Positions 60,364 to 64,000 of a DNA stretch of 64,000 nt are shown one piece after another (within the stretch, counting starts at the first letter, position 1; every line of letters begins with the position of its first letter). This DNA comes from Bacteroides congonensis (lineage in GTDB: Bacteria; Bacteroidota; Bacteroidia; Bacteroidales; Bacteroidaceae). The stretch lies in NCBI RefSeq assembly GCF_900130125.1, contig NZ_FQXY01000011.1, forward strand, positions 682,001-746,000, given 5' to 3'. The notes beneath the pieces are model-generated. The model saw only the letters and a list, made by a program, of their open reading frames with translations, made no database searches and was not told the origin of the DNA. Position numbers and translations under genes: made by a program.

Positions 60364-62625
60364 TTGTACGGCAAAGCGTTGAGTTGCTCCCTGCATACAG
60401 TTCGGTCCCACTAGCAATTCAAATTCTCCTGCTTCCACCTCCGGTTGCAGGCGTTCGTTTAGGAAGGAAAGTGCTGAGTAGGGTAGTGTAAACGAAACGG
60501 TTTTCGTTTGTCCGGCAGGAACATGCATCCGTTGGAAAGCTTTGAGCTGCTTCTCCGATTGGGTAATCCGACAATATAAATCAGTCAGGTAGACTTGCAC
60601 TGTTTCATCGCCATCCATGTTCCCCGTATTGGTGATATCTATGGAGAAACGGATCTCCTCATCTTTCGTCAGCTTGTCTTTCGCCAAGCGCAGGTTTTTA
60701 TATTCGTAAGTGGTGTATGACAAACCGTAGCCGAAGGGATACAGCGGAAAGTAGCGGCTTGCAGGCATAGCGTTCTGTCCGTATTCCACCACGTTGCCTT
60801 CACGACCGTAAGGACGGTGGAGCAGGCACATCGGCAAGTCGCCTACCGTGCGTGGATAAGAAACCGTTAATTTTCCCGAAGGATTGACCTTTCCGCTCAG
60901 GATTTCCGCTAAGGCATTTCCGCCTTCCTCGCCGGCAAAGAACATCATGACAATGGCATCAGCCTTATCCATCCAACGGGTCATTGTCACCGGGCGTCCT
61001 TCCACCAACACCACTATCAGCGGTTTGCCTGTCTTGCTGATTTCAAGAATCAGTTCCTCCTGCACTCCCATCAAGTCTAAGCTGTTGCGGTCTCTCGTCT
61101 CGCCTCCGGTAGTCCAGTTGGCACCACCCATCACCATGACGCAGGCATCGGCATCCTGCACGCACTTCACCGCATCCGCAAAGCCGGACGTATCATTGCC
61201 GGTCAGACCACAACCTTTAGCGTATGAAACCTCCACTTGCTTTCCAAAGATGTTTTTAATTCCTTCGAGCGGGCTGACACCTTTTACGCCCTTGGCAGAA
61301 TAGCCGCCCAACTGTGCCACAGTGGCATTGGGACCTACCACTGCCAACTTGTGTACACCGTTCAGCGGAAGCTGGTTCTTTTCGTTTTTCAGCAATACGA
61401 TGCTTTGTCGTGCGGCTTCGCGTGCCAAGTTGCGGAATTGCGGAGCGTCACACAACTTTTCCGCCAACTTCTCATCCACGTAGGGATGCTCGAATAGTCC
61501 CATCTGGAACTTCACGCGCAGGATGTGGCGTACGTTGGTGTTGATATCCTCTTCCGTGATTTTCCCTTCCTTTATCATGTCGGTCAGTTTGGCGTACCAT
61601 TTCAGACGAGGCAACTCGACGTCCATGCCTGCCTTTGCACACAAGGCGGCAGTCTCCAAGGGTGTCGGGGCAATCCTTAAATGGGCATGGGCATGGTTGA
61701 CGGCGCTCCAGTCGGATACCACAAAGCCGTCGAATCCCCATTCGCCCCGCAGCACGTCGGTCAGCAACCAGCGGTTGGCGGAGCAGGGCACACCATCCAC
61801 CGAGTTGTAGGCAGCCATCAGCGATTTCACTCCCGCTTCCTCTACGGCTGCGCGGAAAGGCGGCATGTGTATCTCGCGCAACTCTCGCTCGCTCATTCCC
61901 GCATTGCCCGAGTCGCGTCCGCCGTCGTTCACGAAGTTGGCAAGGAAATGCTTGGGGCTACAGATGACTCCATGCTTCTGCACTCCCTTGATGAACTCCA
62001 CACCCATGCGCGAAGCCAAAAAAGGATCTTCGCCATAACACTCCTCCATACGTCCGTGGCGCGGGTCGCGTGCTAAGTCCAGTGTGGGTGATAATACTTG
62101 GTTGATGCCGCGGCTGTAGGTCTCTTGTCCAATGGCGTCGGCTATCTGTGCCATCAGGTCTACGTTCCAGGTGCACGACAGCGCTATGGATTGGGGATAG
62201 GAGGTGGCACCTGTGGCACGGCAACCGTGCAAGGCCTCTGCGTCAATGATGACGGGTATTCCCAAGCGAGTCTCCTCTATGGCAATCTTCTGTATTTGGT
62301 TTCCTGTGACGACAGCGTTCCGGGCAGTCATGTCCGTAGTGGGGCAGCTCAGGTAGCCCACTACGTGTTTTCCGAATTTTCGACGTATGTCGTCCATGGA
62401 ATAGTTGCCGCTTGTCTCGAATATCTCGTCGCCTTCTCCCAAACGCAGTGCTGACATCTGGTAGACTTTCTCTTCCAATGTCATTCGCTTGATTAAATCC
62501 TCCACCCGTTCATCAACCGATAATTTGGGATTTTGATAAGGCAATGGTTTCTTGCCTGTTGGATGGGCAAACAAACTTCCCGATGTGATGAATAGCGATG
62601 CTGCTAATAAATGTTTGTATTTCAT
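60358..62625 (-). CDS. GH3 family beta-glycosidase, secreted
   Basis: The 755-residue protein has a signal peptide (GSLFA), the GH3 N-terminal TIM barrel, the (alpha/beta)6 sandwich and a C-terminal fibronectin III-like domain. The nucleophile Asp is in FVVSDWSAVNHA near residue 305; KHFLANFVNDGGRDSGN and the N-terminal LSPTLDLARDPRHGRMEECY are typical. Likely a beta-glucosidase or beta-xylosidase acting in the periplasm on oligosaccharides. It follows the sulfatase gene by 10 bp. Confidence 0.92.
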   Translation of the reverse strand: MKYKHLLAASLFITSGSLFAHPTGKKPLPYQNPKLSVDERVEDLIKRMTLEEKVYQMSALRLGEGDEIFETSGNYSMDDIRRKFGKHVVGYLSCPTTDMTARNAVVTGNQIQKIAIEETRLGIPVIIDAEALHGCRATGATSYPQSIALSCTWNVDLMAQIADAIGQETYSRGINQVLSPTLDLARDPRHGRMEECYGEDPFLASRMGVEFIKGVQKHGVICSPKHFLANFVNDGGRDSGNAGMSERELREIHMPPFRAAVEEAGVKSLMAAYNSVDGVPCSANRWLLTDVLRGEWGFDGFVVSDWSAVNHAHAHLRIAPTPLETAALCAKAGMDVELPRLKWYAKLTDMIKEGKITEEDINTNVRHILRVKFQMGLFEHPYVDEKLAEKLCDAPQFRNLAREAARQSIVLLKNEKNQLPLNGVHKLAVVGPNATVAQLGGYSAKGVKGVSPLEGIKNIFGKQVEVSYAKGCGLTGNDTSGFADAVKCVQDADACVMVMGGANWTTGGETRDRNSLDLMGVQEELILEISKTGKPLIVVLVEGRPVTMTRWMDKADAIVMMFFAGEEGGNALAEILSGKVNPSGKLTVSYPRTVGDLPMCLLHRPYGREGNVVEYGQNAMPASRYFPLYPFGYGLSYTTYEYKNLRLAKDKLTKDEEIRFSIDITNTGNMDGDETVQVYLTDLYCRITQSEKQLKAFQRMHVPAGQTKTVSFTLPYSALSFLNERLQPEVEAGEFELLVGPNCMQGATQRFAVQL

Positions 62626-62635
62626 GATAATCGTA

Positions 62636-64000
62636 TTATTTATAACTGATTAAGTCTTTAAGAATTTTCTCCTTATACCACGGGTCGTCGATAGCCTTCA
62701 ACTGGCGTCCCAACTCCTTGCCGAGTTCTTTCACAATCTTCTCGTTGCCTTTTAGTGGCAGGCAATTGAGCTGATAGGGGTCTTTTTCATCATCAAAAAA
62801 GAACATTTTGTTGATTTTATTCTCCTTTGTGACGGTAAAGGCCAAGGTGTATTTGGCAGTCTTTATCCCTCGTGCTACCACAGAATATCCTAAATTCTCA
62901 CCCTTTTGGTTTTTCTTTCCAAATCCGTTTTTCATATACAGCGCTCCTGTCGGGCGTTTCATCAACGAGTTGGCATCGAAAAACAGTTCTGCGTAGTTCT
63001 TGCCCTGCACATCCGACGGAACGAATTTCTCCACTCCTGCCAGTCCGGACAGCGTAGGCATGATGTCGGGAGTGGAAAGCAGCAAGGGGTCTACCCGGTG
63101 GGCTATCTTTCCGGGATAGCGCACGATGAACGGGATATTCATCGCCTCGGCATACGGCATGTTTTTCGCCTCGCTGGGTAGCTCGTGGCTGCACATCAGC
63201 TCGCCGTGGTCAGAGGCAAACACAACGATGGTGTTCTCTTCCAATCCCAACTCTTTCAAGGCATCCAGAATCATGCCAAAGGCACGGTCCACTCCTGTCA
63301 CGTTGGCAAAATAGTAGGGCGTGGATTTTACTTTGGGCAGATTTTTGTTTGTCACGTTCGGACGTATAAGGGCATCCATCGGCATGTCTTTGTACAAGTT
63401 ATAGTCTTCTTCCATGCAGTCCTTGAATGAAGTGTACGGACTGTGGGGCGGATTCATGCCCACCATGATGAGGAATGGTTTTTTCGGGTCGCGCACGTTG
63501 TTCGTGTTCTTCATATACTCGATGGTCTTTTTCGCTTCATACACCGGCGAGTATTCGTGTGGTTCATGCTTGTGCCCTTCGTTATCCCAATAGTGCGGGT
63601 TCTTATGTTCATCGAAAGTCCCGTAAGAATACCAGTAGTTGAAGCCGTGCCGACGTTCTTTAGGGGTATAGGCGTCCCATACCGGCATCTTTGCATTGAC
63701 ATAGTGTCCCGGATTATTGGGGTCGTTGGGCGTGGGTGCATCCAGATGATACTTGCCGATATAGGCACAATCGTAACCTGCCTGGCTGAACACATCGCCT
63801 ATGGTGATAGCCTCAGGGTTCAGACTGCTGTTGGGAGAGCCGGTGTTGCAATTGACGGGCACTCCGTTCTTTTCTGCCGAATACATGCCTGTCATCAACA
63901 TGGCGCGGTGCGGGCTGCTTACCGGATTATTGCTTTGCGCGGAAGTCAGCACCAATGATTCTCTCGCAAATTTGTCTAAGTTGGGAGTAATGGTAGGATC
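62636..64000 (-). CDS. Sulfatase (S1 family), N-terminus beyond right edge
   Basis: The visible 454 codons begin within the protein (DPTITPNLDKFARESLV) and run to the stop. The sulfatase signature is V-S-S-P-H-R-A-M-L-M-T-G, i.e. SxPxR, in which the first Ser would be turned into formylglycine by an anSME. Other S1 motifs are TGMYSAEKNG, GYDCAYIGKYHLD and VVFASDHGELM. It removes sulfate from a glycan or glycosaminoglycan fragment. Position ahead of GH3 and GH2 indicates a sulfated polysaccharide target. The signal peptide and start lie outside the window. Confidence 0.9.
   Translation of the reverse strand, partial: DPTITPNLDKFARESLVLTSAQSNNPVSSPHRAMLMTGMYSAEKNGVPVNCNTGSPNSSLNPEAITIGDVFSQAGYDCAYIGKYHLDAPTPNDPNNPGHYVNAKMPVWDAYTPKERRHGFNYWYSYGTFDEHKNPHYWDNEGHKHEPHEYSPVYEAKKTIEYMKNTNNVRDPKKPFLIMVGMNPPHSPYTSFKDCMEEDYNLYKDMPMDALIRPNVTNKNLPKVKSTPYYFANVTGVDRAFGMILDALKELGLEENTIVVFASDHGELMCSHELPSEAKNMPYAEAMNIPFIVRYPGKIAHRVDPLLLSTPDIMPTLSGLAGVEKFVPSDVQGKNYAELFFDANSLMKRPTGALYMKNGFGKKNQKGENLGYSVVARGIKTAKYTLAFTVTKENKINKMFFFDDEKDPYQLNCLPLKGNEKIVKELGKELGRQLKAIDDPWYKEKILKDLISYK

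Overview
The window is chromosomal DNA of a gut Bacteroidota, almost certainly a Bacteroides species close to the thetaiotaomicron/ovatus group. The evidence is two SusC/SusD pairs, ECF sigma factors with a FecR partner, a type III glutamine synthetase, a family 2/family 3 glycoside hydrolase and sulfatase cluster, and promoters of the Bacteroides type (TTTG, about 19-21 bases, then TAnnTTTG). I cannot fix the species from sequence alone.

Layout. 1-8.7 kb is housekeeping: the start of a DUF151 nuclease, a nucleoside-type MFS permease, a candidate small RNA, a leftward operon (DUF5063 protein, DEDD exonuclease, RlmI-like rRNA methyltransferase) and, divergent from it, ftsK-lolA-trxB. 9-19.5 kb is a glycan locus: susC-susD-GH18-DUF1735/LamG, an ECF sigma factor without a partner, and a convergent GH20 hexosaminidase. 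This suits release and import of GlcNAc-containing glycans such as N-glycans. 19.6-33.6 kb is a leftward locus with a Crp-like regulator, ECF sigma, FecR, an STN-type SusC, SusD, a lipoprotein, a TlpA-like thioredoxin protein, a subtilase-fold protein that has lost its catalytic triad, and two aspartic-protease-like proteins. It looks like a system for peptide or protein substrates rather than sugars. glnN follows.

36-41 kb is accessory: a structured inverted repeat, a helicase-like protein with an HU-like protein behind a leader carrying 22-bp repeats, and an AT-rich run of small secreted proteins including one broken gene. 40.8-50.3 kb is the most interesting part. A DUF5686 outer-membrane protein is followed by a complete retron: a canonical promoter firing into an msr-msd RNA gene bounded by perfect 13-bp a1/a2 repeats, then a retron reverse transcriptase that carries an N-terminal transmembrane helix. 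Convergent with it is a giant protein of about 1,970 residues (transglutaminase-like fold, DUF4011, split helicase, Vsr/MTES-type nuclease, DUF3320) resembling single-gene Hhe-type anti-phage proteins. The two lie 33 bp apart, so this is a small defence island between conserved genes.

50.4-57.5 kb returns to housekeeping: rpsA, then a probable operon of rnz, an L,D-transpeptidase lipoprotein, ECF sigma, a putative anti-sigma protein and a Spy-like periplasmic protein, then mazG on the other strand. 57.5-64 kb starts with a perfect 26-bp inverted repeat and continues as a leftward glycan operon (sulfatase, GH3, GH2), cut by the right edge. No tRNA, rRNA, CRISPR array or intact insertion sequence was seen.
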